In this document: one piece after another, positions 23,502 through 34,597 of the stretch
Layout of the letters: the number at the start of each line of letters is the position of its first letter
How positions within the stretch are numbered: position 1 is the first letter of the stretch
Assembly (NCBI GenBank): GCA_902651635.1
Contig: CACRSC010000013.1
Span: 587,857 to 651,856 of the forward strand
Direction: 5' to 3'
Length of the DNA stretch: 64,000 bases
Source: Mastigamoeba balamuthi
Taxonomy: Eukaryota > Evosea > Mastigamoebida > Mastigamoebidae
Notes under the pieces: generated by a model
Told to the model about the DNA's origin: nothing
Database searches by the model: none
What the model saw: only the letters and a program-made list of their open reading frames with translations
Made by a program: the position numbers and the translations under genes

Positions 23502-24183
23502 ATGCGCCCGGCCGTGGCGACTAGCGCTACGCGGGGGACAGCAGCCACAGACAGTGGTGGCACACACAGTTTTCACACAGAACAGCAAAATGCACGAAAA
23601 TTGTCCGGTCCTTCCGTATTTCCCATAATATCTTTTCTATACCCATTTTGCTGAAGGAAAAATACCGGCATCTCAACAAAGTTATCTTGTGAGACAAGGA
23701 AGAGATACTTGTGGAGTTCCGAAAGGCTCCAGTGACCTGCTCAATGTAGGATATCAAGTTGAACGAGTCTCACACGGTTTTGGTGCATCATCCTTCGTCT
23801 CACAGTCAACACTAGTCCCATAATGGTATCTCCCATGGGAACAACGCAAGGGTTAGGATTGCAGCCCCACACAGGACATCCTTGTGGGACGAGGAAGATA
23901 CTCTTGTGGTGCTCCGAAAGGCATCAGTGTTCCTGTAATCAATCAGGTGATCAAGATAAACGAGTTCCGCACCCCTTTTTTATTATGGCTTTGGTGGTGG
24001 CGGGCATTGCACGGAATTGCCCAAGGCAATTTCCAGATCCTGGGTGAATCAATCGCGAATGCCCTGCGGGCCCCAAAATCTTGACAGGGGCCCATGCCAA
24101 CCAACAAACCCGCCGGCAACACCCGAATCACACAAAGACCCTCACCCTCCCCCAAACACACGGCGCAGCGCCCCGACCTCCGC
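23502..24183. other. Intergenic with a diverged direct repeat
   Basis: Between the P5A ATPase and M20 genes. About 85 bases at 23684-23769 are repeated with some 25-30 percent divergence at 23878-23966. Shared words include GAGGAAGA/AAGGAAGA, CTTGTGG, TCCGAAAGGC, and ATCAAG followed by AACGAGT. No coding potential is seen in either copy. It may be an old repeat pair or two copies of a small element. Confidence 0.55.
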
Positions 24184-26081
24184 ATGTGGTGGCGCCTGGG
24201 CTCCGTCGTGGGCGCCGCCGCCGCCGCCTCGGCCGTGCTCCTGTGGCGCTGGCGCCGCGGCGCGCGGGCGGCCCCAGCGCGGGCGGCCGAGCGGGTGGCG
24301 CTGCCCCGCCAGCGCCTCGTGCGGGCGCCGCGCGGCCTCACAGAGGCGGCCTGCGCAGAGGCCCTCAGCGCGGCCGTCCGCCACGAGACGGTCGCCGGCG
24401 CCGCGCACCCGGAGGTCTTCCGCGACCTCCACGCGGACCTCGCCGCCCGCTTCCCCCTCGTAACGCATCTCGCTCCCTCTTCTCAGCCCTTTTCCAAAAA
24501 AACCCCCGCTCGCGTCATACACACACACGCACACACACGCCTCGCCCTCCCTTCGCCTCTCCGCGTTTTTCTGGCGGGTCAATTGACGTGGCAGCGCTGG
24601 TGACGTCGTTGAACGCACAATCGGCTCTTTGTCATGTTTTTCTCTCAACACGCTTGACGTCACGTCGCAGGTGCACGAGAGGCTGGGGGTGGAGAAGGTG
24701 GGGGAGGACAGGCAGTCGCTGCTCTTCACGTGGAACGGAACAAAGTACCGCAACATCCGCTCAGCAGAGCCGCGCACTCGCACTCTGACACGCGCGCGTG
24801 CCCACGCACACAGCAAGGACCTGGAGCCCGTGCTGCTGCTGGCGCACCTGGACGTGGCGCCCGCAGAGGCCCCCGGGTGGGAGAGGCCCCCGTTCTCTGG
24901 CCACGTCGACAGGGACCCCACGGCCCCCGCGTCCTCCCCGCGCGAGCGGGACCCCCTCTGCCTCTGGGGCCGCGGCTCCCTGGGCGGCAAGGCAGCGCTC
25001 GTCGGCGTCCTGGGCGCCCTCGAGGCCCTCCTCGACGCGGGGTACGTGCCCAGCCGCACGCTGCTGCTCGCCTGCGGCCACGACGCGGAGCTCGGGGGGC
25101 TCCGGGGCGCCAGGAAGCTCGCGGAGCGCGTGGCCCCCGCGCACCCGCGCCTGCACGCGGTCCTCGACGTGGGCGGCGCCCTCGTCGAGACGCCCGGCTG
25201 GCTCGCCCCGCGCGTGGGCGCCATGGCCGCCCTCGTCGGCGTGGCCGAGAAGGGCCGAGCGGACCTCAAGATGCTCGCTCGCGGGGACGCGGGCGGCCAC
25301 GCGTCGGTGCCCCCGAGCGGGGCGACGGCGGTGGCCGCGCTCGTGGCCGCCATAGGGCGGGTCGTGGCGCTGAAGACCAAGTCGACGCTGCGGTTCGTGG
25401 TCCCGCTGCTGAGCGCGTTCCGGGTGCCCGCTGTGCTCAGGGCGCTCTTTTGGGTGCTGGCGCTCGTGTGCCCCGGGGCGCTGCTCAGGGCGTTGCGGGC
25501 CTCGTCGCCCGCCGTCGCCGCGATGACGCGGACGACCCTCGCCGTCACGCGGGTCTCTGCGGGGACCGCGCGCGACTCGGTACCGCTGACGGCGACCGCG
25601 AGCGTCGACGTGCGCGTGATGCCCGGGGAGACGCTGCAGCAGGCCAGGGAGCTCGTCGAGAAGGCCGCCAGCGACCCGCGCGTGCTCGTGTCGTGCGACG
25701 AGGACTCCTCGCACGAGCCGTCGGAGGCCACGCCGGCCGAGGGCCCCGTGTGGGACGCCATCTCGTGGGCTGTACACGAGGTATTCGGGACCGATGTCGT
25801 CGTGGCCCCGTACCTTGTGCCCGAGGGCACCGACTCGAAGCACTTCCGCGGCTTCACCAAGCAGACGTGCGCCCGGCGTCCCTCTCCTGCCCCGCTCGTG
25901 CTCGATTCTCTTAGTCGAACACGAGGCGGAAACGGCGACGCACAGGTTCCGCTTCGCGCCCGTGGTGGTCGCAAGAGGGCTGGTGGGGGCGCAGCACGGC
26001 GCCAACGAGCGCATACGGCTGGACAGCCTGCACCAGCTGGTCGACTGGTACACGGTCTTCGTCCAACAAGTCACGTCGTAG
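24184..26081 (+). CDS. M20 peptidase homologue (PM20D1/CPS1-like), probable pseudoenzyme
   Basis: 512 residues from exons 24184-24459, 24671-24744, 24814-25866 and 25946-26081, all in phase. An N-terminal signal-anchor (MWWRLGSVVG... then RRGAR) places it at the secretory membrane, as in vacuolar carboxypeptidase S. The fold is PM20D1-like: LLLAHLDVAP (His128, Asp130), GWERPPFSGH, WGRG, HDAELGGLRGA, PEGTDSKHF and HGANERI. The metal-bridging Asp of the usual GRGxLDDK is missing (SLGGK, residues 172-176). The catalytic Glu of the usual GHDEE is Ala208. The second Glu and the late His remain. The reading frame is undamaged, so a non-catalytic role is more likely than decay. Donors are GTAACG, GTACCG and GTGCGC. 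Confidence 0.85.
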
Positions 26082-26429
26082 GAGCGACACATAGCTCCCT
26101 TCCCCCCCTCACGCCCCCACACTCAGCTCCCCACGCACAGCAGCAGCGGCCACAGGCCCTCCACAGCGCTCGCGCAGAGCAACACACATCATCAACTCTC
26201 GATTGTATTGAAACCCTCCTATCCCGCGACAGCAAGCACCCTGCCCTTGTTCGACCCACACCACTGTCCCTCAGCTATTCCGTCCTACTGCCATTTACCT
26301 GAAAGCACCTTACGTAATTATCGGTTACTTTCGTGGGACTGCTGTGGGGAGGAGCGAATACTGTGCAACCACGCCTTGCGCCTATGGTCCTTGTATCACC
26401 AAGCTTATCTTGGGAAAGCGCACAAGGCT
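26082..26429. other. Intergenic flank of the M20 gene
   Basis: Normal-composition 3' flank that grades into the CpG-poor insert near 26430. I see nothing coding in it. Confidence 0.45.
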
Positions 26430-28880
26430 CCATCACATATTTACCCACCATTGTGAACATTGCAGCCAGGTCTCTTCATTCTGCAGTGTGCTTTGTTACT
26501 CCCCTGGCAGCCCATTCCTGGGCCTTCCACCCCAAATCACAGCCCATTTTGGAAGGGCTTTCTGGATGTAGCTGAAATACATGTCATTTCGTGGAACTGT
26601 GTACCATGTGCCACTGACTGGCTCTAGCCCAGCCAGTCATGTCTCGTACACAAGAAACACAATTTCTATCGTTTTTCTGGCAGCAGCAGTGACAGCAGTA
26701 TCTGTGCAATCTCAATACAAAGAATGTAGAGCAGGTTGTCCACATTAGCAGAGAGCATCTCTTGCTCGGCCCCCAGGGAGCCTGGCTGGAAGTAGCAGCT
26801 GTACCACAAGGCACTGCATGATTGTTCAAGTTGGTTGAGGTCCAGTGAGGTGGTTCCTCTTGTGGTGTTAATGCAGCAGCTCCAGTGGTCAGTGAAGGAC
26901 AGTCGGGCCCAGTGTAGAGCTTCTTGCTGTCAGAGCCCAGAAGATGAACCCAGTGCCTGGCAGTCCAGGTCGAATGTTGTACACATACATAATGACTGAG
27001 CACTGTGGGTCCCAGCCCCTTGACAGTGGAGGTAGGCCTGTGCCTTGGCATTGTCACTAATGAGGCACATGTTGTGACCCCCCCAGGTGGAAGCTGAGGA
27101 CCATTCACATTTAGAGAACCGCAGTGAGCTTAAGGTGACCTGAGTTGCAGCAGACCTGCTCAGCCACCATCCAGTCTCCCTTGGCCCGAAAGTTGGTGCT
27201 CCAGATGCCTGCATGCAGTTGGAGTGAACCTGGGCACAGACAGGTTGCTGGGCACAGGCATATGTTGAGATTATTGACTGTCAGCACATTGAAGCAGAGC
27301 ATGCTGATGAGATATGCCCGCGAGCAGGCCATGTGGAGGTACTGATGGCATATATGTGCTTAGAGGAGCACCACGGCCATCATCTTCTTGTCATTAAAGA
27401 CTGCAATGTGGCCACATGCAGATTGATGATGAAGTCCAGGAAGAGGAGGAGCTGTGTCACTGTTGTCATGCCCTTCGTGTGGTGCAGGATCCAGCTGGCA
27501 TTGAGCAGGTCGTGCAGGATGTCCTGGTGGTAGTACTTGGTAAGCTGGAATGTCAGTGCAATGATGAGTATATCAGCCATATAGATGAGAACGGCTTTGC
27601 CCTGGCAGTGCCAGTGACAGACATGGGGCTTGAGAAGAGAGGATACCCAGAATGGAAGTGTGCAAGCCCAAAGGACATGGCACAGTAGGTGACGTAGCAG
27701 GGCAGTGGTGCAAGAAGGGGCCCCAGCCCAAACAGGCATGTTGTATCAGGATGTAGAGGATACTGGTGGAACATGTTCTTCAAATCGAGGCTTGTGGCAG
27801 GGGAAGCAGCACCTCTGATAGCATTCCTGGTAAGTGTCCCAGTGCTTCAGCACCTGAGCAGCCACGTGCACTGCCTGAGCACTCTCAAGTACCTGTCATA
27901 CCTGTGGGCAGTGATAATGAAGGGCCTCTGTCTTCTGCTTGCCCATGTGCACTTGGCCCTGTGTCACATGTTCTCAACTGACTCTGACCTGCTCCACCTT
28001 CCTTCCCATGCCCAGTTGTGGCTCGTGAAGAAGGTCCACTGCCTTCTTAACCTGGGCATCCTCCAGCACTGCCAGCTGGTCCAGGTCTGGCCCTACTTTC
28101 TGAAGCCTGAGCCTGGTTCAAAGCAGTACCACCTCATATACAACCTGAAGGAGTTCAACTGGGCCCTTCCATGGTACCTTTTCCACATGAAAAGCCATCA
28201 TCATCTGAGCACAATTGCCCATCCTGGCTGGTGCCTTAATGAGAAAAGGGCTGCCTGCACGATTTCCACCACATGTGTAACTGTGATTTCTGTGCCTCTT
28301 CGGGGGTTGGTAGACACTCCTGTGAACTTTGCAGAGCTCATTCACAGAGTGCATCTCTGGACTTCATGCAGTACATTGGCAGCATTCCTGAGCATTAGAT
28401 ACAGTGGTTTTTATAACAGAAATCGGGTTTTCTGTTTCCTGTTATCCATGATGAGAAGAAGAGGAAGATAACCTGTCCATTCACTAGCTGTGAGTGTAGG
28501 TATTCAGGAGCCAGGCCACAACTTGGATTTTCTTTTCTTGTTATCATTTCTGAGTCTGAGTTCTTGTGTGCATGAAGTTGTTCTGAATAACAACCACTTA
28601 TATTTGTGCCTTGCAGAAAGGGGTGCTTCCATGTGACAGTAGCAGTATCAGCATGTGTATGCACATGACACAGCTATCTGATGAGGTTATATGGTAAGAA
28701 GATATCAGAGATGAGAAGCAATAACATTTCAGTTTAATAGAGCATGACATTACTTTGCTTTTTCAGTATGAAGAAGGGGCTTGCTCTCAGCAGCCCTGAT
28801 GAAACAATCACATAGAAAAAAGTAGTAGAGCTCATGGACCACATTCCTGCTCTGTGGCTACTTTCTGAAACGCTGGTTGC
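26430..28880. mobile_element. Fossil DIRS-like (tyrosine-recombinase type) retroelement, broken and rearranged
   Basis: A CpG-depleted, low-GC block holding reverse-transcriptase and RNase H remnants. On minus, about 27783-27380 resembles the central RT domain and about 27214-26930 resembles a DIRS-type RNase H. On plus, about 28010-28220 resembles the N-terminal part of RT. The parts lie in opposite orientations, so the copy is internally rearranged as well as decayed. I found no intact open frame for the element, no clear terminal repeats and no recombinase domain. The CpG loss suggests an old, once-methylated copy. A Ty3-like assignment is possible but fits less well. Confidence 0.55.
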
Positions 28881-29504
28881 AAAGAAAATGTGGCAAATTT
28901 CTCAGACCCATTCAATCCACTCTTGTTGTGCCCACAGGACCGCTCACACAAGCAGGGAGATGAGCTTCTTTGCACTGAAAAACACACAAAATGGTTACTG
29001 ATAAATTTGCTGGTTTATGTGAAACAAACACAACATCTGCTTATCTGCGTAAAGCCTCTCAGGTCATTGTTGTGGGGCAGAATACACGCCCGCTTAGGGA
29101 CTCCCCAGGCGCAGTTTACTGTGCGACACTTCACTAGTATCACACGCTCTGGGTGGCTCCATTTGGTTCAAAACAGTACAGACGGTTTATTGAGTGAGCA
29201 ACAGTCCCGGAGAGGATACAAGTCCGTTGGGTTTGCTCCGAATTGGCAGGAAGCTAATTTTACTAGCCTGTTGCAAATTGTCCGCACTTCTGCTGAAAAC
29301 AGTCATCTCGCTATGGAGGACTTGCGCGGTTGCTCAGTGCGCACCAGGACCAGGGCCGCCATGTGCCTCAGCTCCCTGGGCCAACGTTCGTGCCCCGTTT
29401 CAAGAGAAAGTACACAATTCTTTCAGTCCACAAAAGTTCTCACGTCTGCGGTTGGAGCATTCGGGGTGCATTGCACCACTCACAAGCTAAAGTTGTGCAC
29501 AACG
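28881..29504. other. Upstream region of the GH43 gene, stop-free in the GH43 frame
   Basis: CpG content recovers here. The frame of the GH43 gene stays open for about 205 codons back to 28890, but the extension is low in recognisable features and the signal peptide begins at the internal Met at 29505. I treat it as non-coding leader or promoter, possibly including the edge of the adjacent insert. Confidence 0.4.
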
Positions 29505-31298
29505 ATGAAGCACACCATAACGTCCGTGTTCACCCTCGCGTGCCTGGCTGCCACGTGCGCGTGGGGGGCGACGTACAGCAACCCCGTGCTGTGGGAGGAC
29601 CTCGCGGACCTCGACATCATCCGCGTGGGCAACGCCTACTACTACTCCGCCTCCACTATGCACTTCAGCCCCGGCGCCCCCGTGCTGCGCTCGTACGACC
29701 TCGTCAACTGGGAGTACATCGGCCACTCGGTGCCCAAGCTCGACTGGAACGCCAAGTACGACCTGACCAACAACCAGCGCGGCTATGTCGCGGGCATCTG
29801 GGCCTCGTTCTTCAACTACAACAAGGCGCACGGAAAGTACTACTGGGGCGGCTGCTCCGACGGCAAGACGCACATCTTCAGCTCGGCCAACGCCGCGGGC
29901 CCCTGGACGCACCACGCGGACCTGCCGTGCTACTACGACTGCGGCATGCACGCCGAGGACGACGGCACGATGTACGTGGCCTACGGCAACACCGAGATCC
30001 ACGTGGCGCAGCTGAGCGCCGACGGCAAGACGCAGGTCCGCGATCAGAAGGTCTTCACGGGCTCGTTCTACATCGAGGGCTCGCGCATGTACAAGCACGG
30101 CAGCGACTACATCATCTTCGTCACGCGCCCCGCCAACGGCCAGTACGTCCTGCGCTCGACGTCGGGCCCCTGGGGCCCCTACACCATCAAGGAGCTGCTG
30201 CTCAACCTCCCGGGGCCCGTCACCGGAGGCGGTGTTCCGCACCAGGGCGGCCTCGTGGACACGCCCGACGGCAAGTGGTACTACATGGCCTTCGTCGACT
30301 CGTACCCTGGCGGGCGCATCCCCGCGCTGGCCCCCATCACGTGGGGCAGCGACGGCTTCCCGGTGCTGCAGAAGGTGAACAACGCCTGGGGCAAGACATA
30401 CGACCTCCCGCTGCCCACGAAGGCCGTGAAGCCGCACACGGGGACCGACTCGTTCACGGGGACCGCGCTGGGTGCCGAGTGGGAGTGGAACCACAACCCC
30501 GACACCACCAAGTTCAGCGTCAACAACGGGCTGACGCTGCAGACGGCGACGGTGACCAACGACATCTACCAGGCCCGCAACACCATCACGCACCGCATCC
30601 TGGGCCCCACGTCGATGGCCTCTGTGCTGCTGGCCGTCGACAAGATGAAGGACGGAGACCGCGCTGGCCTGTCAGTTTTCCGCCACAAGTCCGCCTCGGT
30701 GGGCGTCAAGAAGGTCGGCGGCAAGTACTTCGTGTGCATGGTCAACGGCATCGACATGGTCGACAAGACGTGGGCGACACAGAGCACCGGGACGGAGGTC
30801 CAGTGCACCAGCATCACCGCCACCAAGATCTGGCTGCGTGCCACAGCGGACATCAACCCCGGGTCGGGCAGGAAGGCGTCGTTCTCGTACAGCACCGACG
30901 GCAACAACTACATAGCTATCGGGAACTCTTTGACGCTGAACAACGACTGGCCGTTCTTCATGGGGTATCGCTGGGCCATCTACAACTTCGCGACGACGTC
31001 GCTGGGCGGCTCTGTCACCGTCAAGAAGTTTACCATCTGCCCGACGACGGGGACCTGCACCACCACGGCGGACCCGGACACAACAGAGTCCTCGACCAAG
31101 AGCCAGCCCCATGCTCAGTCGTCGTCAGCCAAGAGCCTGCCCCACACGCAGTCGTCCGCCAAGAGCAGCCACGGGGAGTCGAAGACCAAGCCAGGGCACA
31201 GTTCCGCGGCTGAGGATAGCGACCTGATCGCCACTGCAGCCACGACTCTGCCCTCTCTCTGCGCTCTTGTGATGGCCGCTTACGCCCTCCTGCATTGA
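29505..31298 (+). CDS. Secreted GH43-family glycosidase (arabinanase/xylosidase type), GPI-anchor-like tail
   Basis: 597 residues in one exon. An N-terminal signal peptide (KHTITSVFTLACLAATCAWG) is followed by the five-bladed propeller: catalytic-base Asp in DLDIIRVGNAYYYSAS, DLVNWEYIGH, the pKa-setting Asp region HAEDDGTMYVAYG, and the acid Glu in YIEGSRMYK. A second half from about residue 310 (GTDSFTGTALGAEWEWNHNPD) is the beta-sandwich found in many GH43 beta-xylosidases and arabinofuranosidases. A Ser/Thr/Lys-rich linker and a final hydrophobic stretch suggest GPI anchoring. Its neighbours are two arabinofuranosidases, so arabinoxylan or arabinan is the probable substrate. The lack of introns in an intron-rich region could reflect bacterial or fungal origin. 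Confidence 0.88.
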   Translation: MKHTITSVFTLACLAATCAWGATYSNPVLWEDLADLDIIRVGNAYYYSASTMHFSPGAPVLRSYDLVNWEYIGHSVPKLDWNAKYDLTNNQRGYVAGIWASFFNYNKAHGKYYWGGCSDGKTHIFSSANAAGPWTHHADLPCYYDCGMHAEDDGTMYVAYGNTEIHVAQLSADGKTQVRDQKVFTGSFYIEGSRMYKHGSDYIIFVTRPANGQYVLRSTSGPWGPYTIKELLLNLPGPVTGGGVPHQGGLVDTPDGKWYYMAFVDSYPGGRIPALAPITWGSDGFPVLQKVNNAWGKTYDLPLPTKAVKPHTGTDSFTGTALGAEWEWNHNPDTTKFSVNNGLTLQTATVTNDIYQARNTITHRILGPTSMASVLLAVDKMKDGDRAGLSVFRHKSASVGVKKVGGKYFVCMVNGIDMVDKTWATQSTGTEVQCTSITATKIWLRATADINPGSGRKASFSYSTDGNNYIAIGNSLTLNNDWPFFMGYRWAIYNFATTSLGGSVTVKKFTICPTTGTCTTTADPDTTESSTKSQPHAQSSSAKSLPHTQSSAKSSHGESKTKPGHSSAAEDSDLIATAATTLPSLCALVMAAYALLH

Positions 31299-31363
31299 GA
31301 GATCCCACAATACCTATCCATTCACACTTGAATGGGAGAAATGCAGCATTGTCTGTATAAAAC

Positions 31364-31369
31364 AATAAA
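31364..31369 (+). terminator. Poly(A) signal AATAAA of the GH43 gene
   Basis: AATAAA starts 66 bases after the GH43 stop codon, in AT-rich sequence. Confidence 0.6.
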
Positions 31370-31715
31370 AACTGGATCTACCAATTTTCAAGAAGCACAG
31401 CATTGTTCGGCGTCTTTCCCCTCGTTCAGACGCTCATACTTCTGCTCTTTTGCACTATCGATTCATAACGAAACCGAACGCAATACTGTCGTAAAAACAT
31501 ATGGATGATCGAGTTTTCCCGTGTAATCTCCTAGATCCTGGTTTTCATCTTGGAGACAACCCTCTTCGAAATCAGTTGCTCCTTCCAACTGCCACACTGC
31601 AAGGGTAGGTCAAGGTCTCCCTTCGAACATTAATAAAATATCAATGTGTGAGAATCGATTGTACTACACAAGTTGTGCGATTATTTGCATCCATCAGCAA
31701 ATGACTTTGACTGGT

Positions 31716-31721
31716 TTATTT
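31716..31721 (-). terminator. Poly(A) signal of the minus-strand GH51 gene
   Basis: AATAAA on minus, 36-41 bases past the stop at 31757. Confidence 0.6.
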
Positions 31722-31756
31722 CAACAACAACACATCTTGATTGCATTGCCAGGAAT

Positions 31757-34076
31757 TCAGCACATCACCATCACACACGCGGCCAGTACTGCTGCCATCA
31801 GGCCTGAGGCAGCAACAGTTGGAGACCCAGAGAATAGATCCTGGTCCTGATTCTGGTTCGAGCTCGAGATGAGGACGGACGGCTGCGGCTTCTTCGAGGA
31901 TTCGGCTGTCTCCGCTTTGCCTCCGATCCTGATCAGCGAGAACGACATGGGCTTCATCGCCACAGTGAATGCGCGAGAGATGCGGATAGTCTCTGTCCTG
32001 GGCGTCACGTTATCCGGCTTCTCGAGGGTGTTAGCAACATTGCCATCGCCGCCGAACGTGATCAGCGTGGCCTCCTGTGGCACAGAGGCGAGGGCGTCGA
32101 GGGACACGTCCACGCTGACTGCCGAGTCTCCGAAGTTGACCAGCTTGACGACCACCGCCCCGTCGCTCTTGACGCAGGCAACGCCAGCTGTGATGCCCGC
32201 CGTCTTCCACTGTATGGTGTGGTCGCACTGCTCCTGGCGGAAGACCTTCTGGACGTGGAAGCTGGGCAGCACGTAGACCCTCGAGCTGTCGAAGTTGATC
32301 AGGTCGTAGCTCCACTGCATGCCGCGCTTGTTGCCGAAGAGAGGCGCGAAGGAGGACTGCACCACGACGTCGGAGTTGCGCTCGAGGCCCACGAGGAACG
32401 CCGCCTCGGCGATGGCCGGGCGCACAGTCTCCTGCTTGGGCTTGTCCGCAGAGGCCCAGTTCTGAGCTGCATACTCGCCCATGAACACCTTGGGCTGCTT
32501 CCGGTCGTACCTGCCCTCGTCGAAGCGCGTTGCATCCCATCCTGCGGCGCTCTCCGGTGACATATACGCGTGGGCGTCCCACACGTCGCACCTCTGGCCT
32601 GCAGTGTTCAGAAAGGCTGTGAGACGAGGTCCACCATCCCCTCTGACTGATCTCGCACCGGTGAGGCACGGACTGCCCTCGAGACTAGGACCCCACGGGC
32701 CTGACGCCACGACGACGACGGACGGGCTCTTCTTCCAGACTGCCTGGGTGATTGCACGGTAGCGAGTGGCGTACTCAGCCATCTGCGTCTCCTCGTTGCC
32801 GACCTCGAGCCTCTGCATGTTGAAGGAAGCCGCGTGCCCCATGTCGCTCCTGATCTTCCCGAACGGTGTGCTGGCCGCCCCGTTGGCGAAGTCGATGGCG
32901 TCGAGCGCGTCCTGGACGACTGCGGGGTCGTAGGCGCCGTACTTGGTCCCCATCGAGTAGCCCGTGAAGACCGACATCTGCGGGGCTGCCCCGAGAGCCT
33001 CGCACAGGATGAGGTACTCGAACATGCCCAGGCCGTCGTTGGTCCAGTACCCCCAGGCGTCGTTCATATGGCCCGACCTGGACTCGGCAGCCCCGATGGT
33101 CTTCTTCCAGTCCCACTTGTTGGCGGGGACGTTGCCCTCCAGGTAGTTGCCCCCAGGGAACCGGATGAACGAGGGCTTCAGCTCCTGAAGCTTGTCGAAC
33201 AGATCCTTGCGGAACAGCCTACCGCAAACCAGGTGAGCCTCAAGGCCAGGGTGCATTGGCGTAGCGCACCCTCTCACAGCGTCGCCGGGGAAGAGGGACA
33301 CGTGGTCCAGCCACACGGTCCCAGAGGCGTCGTTCTCGACCACCAGCTGGAACTGGCCTTCGGGGGCCCGTGCGTTTGCGGTCAGGGAGAACGTGTACTT
33401 CTTCCAGTCGCCGCTGACGTGCAGCACGGCCTCGGGGGAGGCGTCTGCCTGACCATTCTTGAGCGTCGCCCTGAGGGTCGCCTGGCCAGAGGTCTTTGCC
33501 CAGAGTGAGCCCTTATAGGTCATCCCGACCCTGCAGTTGATCCCCCAGTAGCCCGGGTTCGTTATGACCACCTGAGACATGAAGGCGAGAGTCAGATATG
33601 TTGATTGGGCTCAGAGACCGCACCTTTGACCCCGTGACTTTGAGGGTGTTGGGGTTTGTGGCGAAGGGATGCGTCGACGCGTCGATCACGCCGGTTCCGC
33701 CGCTGATGGTCCACGGCCTCGTGTTCCACACGCCGCCGTCACCCAGGTTGCCCCTCCCCATGGCCTCGAAGTCGCGGTTTCTGATCAACTCTGCGTAGAG
33801 CCCTCCCTCGCCTCCGAAGTTGATCTCTGGAAGCGGTGTACTGTCAGCACGAACCCGAGGGGCTGAACGCGTCTCACCTTCGAAGAAGAGGCCGTAGAGA
33901 AGTGGACTGACGGCGTGCCGCTTTGCCATGCTGGTGATCTTGAACGACGCTGGACCGGCGGTGACCCCCCTGGCAGTCTTGTTCTCCAGAACCTCGTCAG
34001 CCCCGGCAACGCACAGAACAGCCACCAAACAGAAAGCGAGAACAGCCGCAGAGCCCATGTCCTTGTGCTTGCACAC
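31757..34076 (-). CDS. Secreted GH51 alpha-L-arabinofuranosidase, five exons
   Basis: Releases terminal arabinofuranose from arabinoxylan or arabinan. Exons 33878-34076, 33624-33826, 33270-33571, 32659-33218 and 31757-32598 give 701 residues. The Met at 34058 gives the better signal peptide (MGSAAVLAFCLVAVLCVAGA). The N-terminal sheet has YGLFFEG and EINFGGEGGLYAELIRNRDF. A carbohydrate-binding-like insert follows (ITNPGYWGIN). The TIM barrel has FIRFPGGNYLEG, the acid/base in LEVGNEE and the nucleophile in VFMGEYAA. The C-terminus is hydrophobic, GPI-like. Intron positions were fixed by comparison with the paralogue at 34598, whose last exon has lost three of them. Donors are GTGAGA, GTGCGG, GTGCGC and GTGCGA. 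Confidence 0.93.
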
Positions 34077-34597
34077 CGTTTAACAACTGAGGTGTGAATA
34101 GGCCTTCGGGGCTCGTTCGGCACGCCCTTCGTTTTATTGCCCCGCAACGCCCTCTGAAACCGCTATGGCTCTGGACGGCCAATGATCAAGTAAGCGATCC
34201 AACCGACTGGACTGAAACAATCAACCCTCCAACCCCCACCTCACTTTCCGCACCATACGCCGACGTCCACGGTCAGCGAATGCGAGCTAAGGCCAAGAAG
34301 CCATCGACCAAGAACAGCTACCGTCGTGCGGTTTGTGGAGTGAAACTGGCACGTGATATCCTCACCTCTCCACACTCCCAACTACAGGCGACCACACAAG
34401 GGCCGCAGCACTCCACCAACCGGCACCGGTCTATCAGGCCGCTCAGTTCGCCTCCGTGCACCGCTGGAAGGTGAAATGCACACGTTCGACACACCGTGGC
34501 GAAGGCCTTGAACAGTGCACAGAACGGGAGATTACCGGTAGAGCGTTGCGGGCACGTTTTGATTTCCCGGTGCACTTTTCTTTCGCTTTCCTATCCG
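34077..34597. promoter_or_regulatory. Divergent promoter region shared by two GH51 genes
   Basis: 521 bases between two divergent arabinofuranosidase start codons. Shared regulation is likely from the arrangement. No single motif stands out by eye. Confidence 0.5.

Larger units (their letters stand above)
31299..31756. other. Convergent intergenic region GH43 / GH51
   Basis: 458 bases with poly(A) signals for both flanking genes (31364-31369 on plus, 31716-31721 on minus) and no coding sequence that I can see. Confidence 0.5.

Noticed and set aside
20925-23588. Long minus-strand open frame opposite the P5A ATPase
   Set aside because: Arg-rich antisense shadow without domains. The plus strand has every P5A motif.
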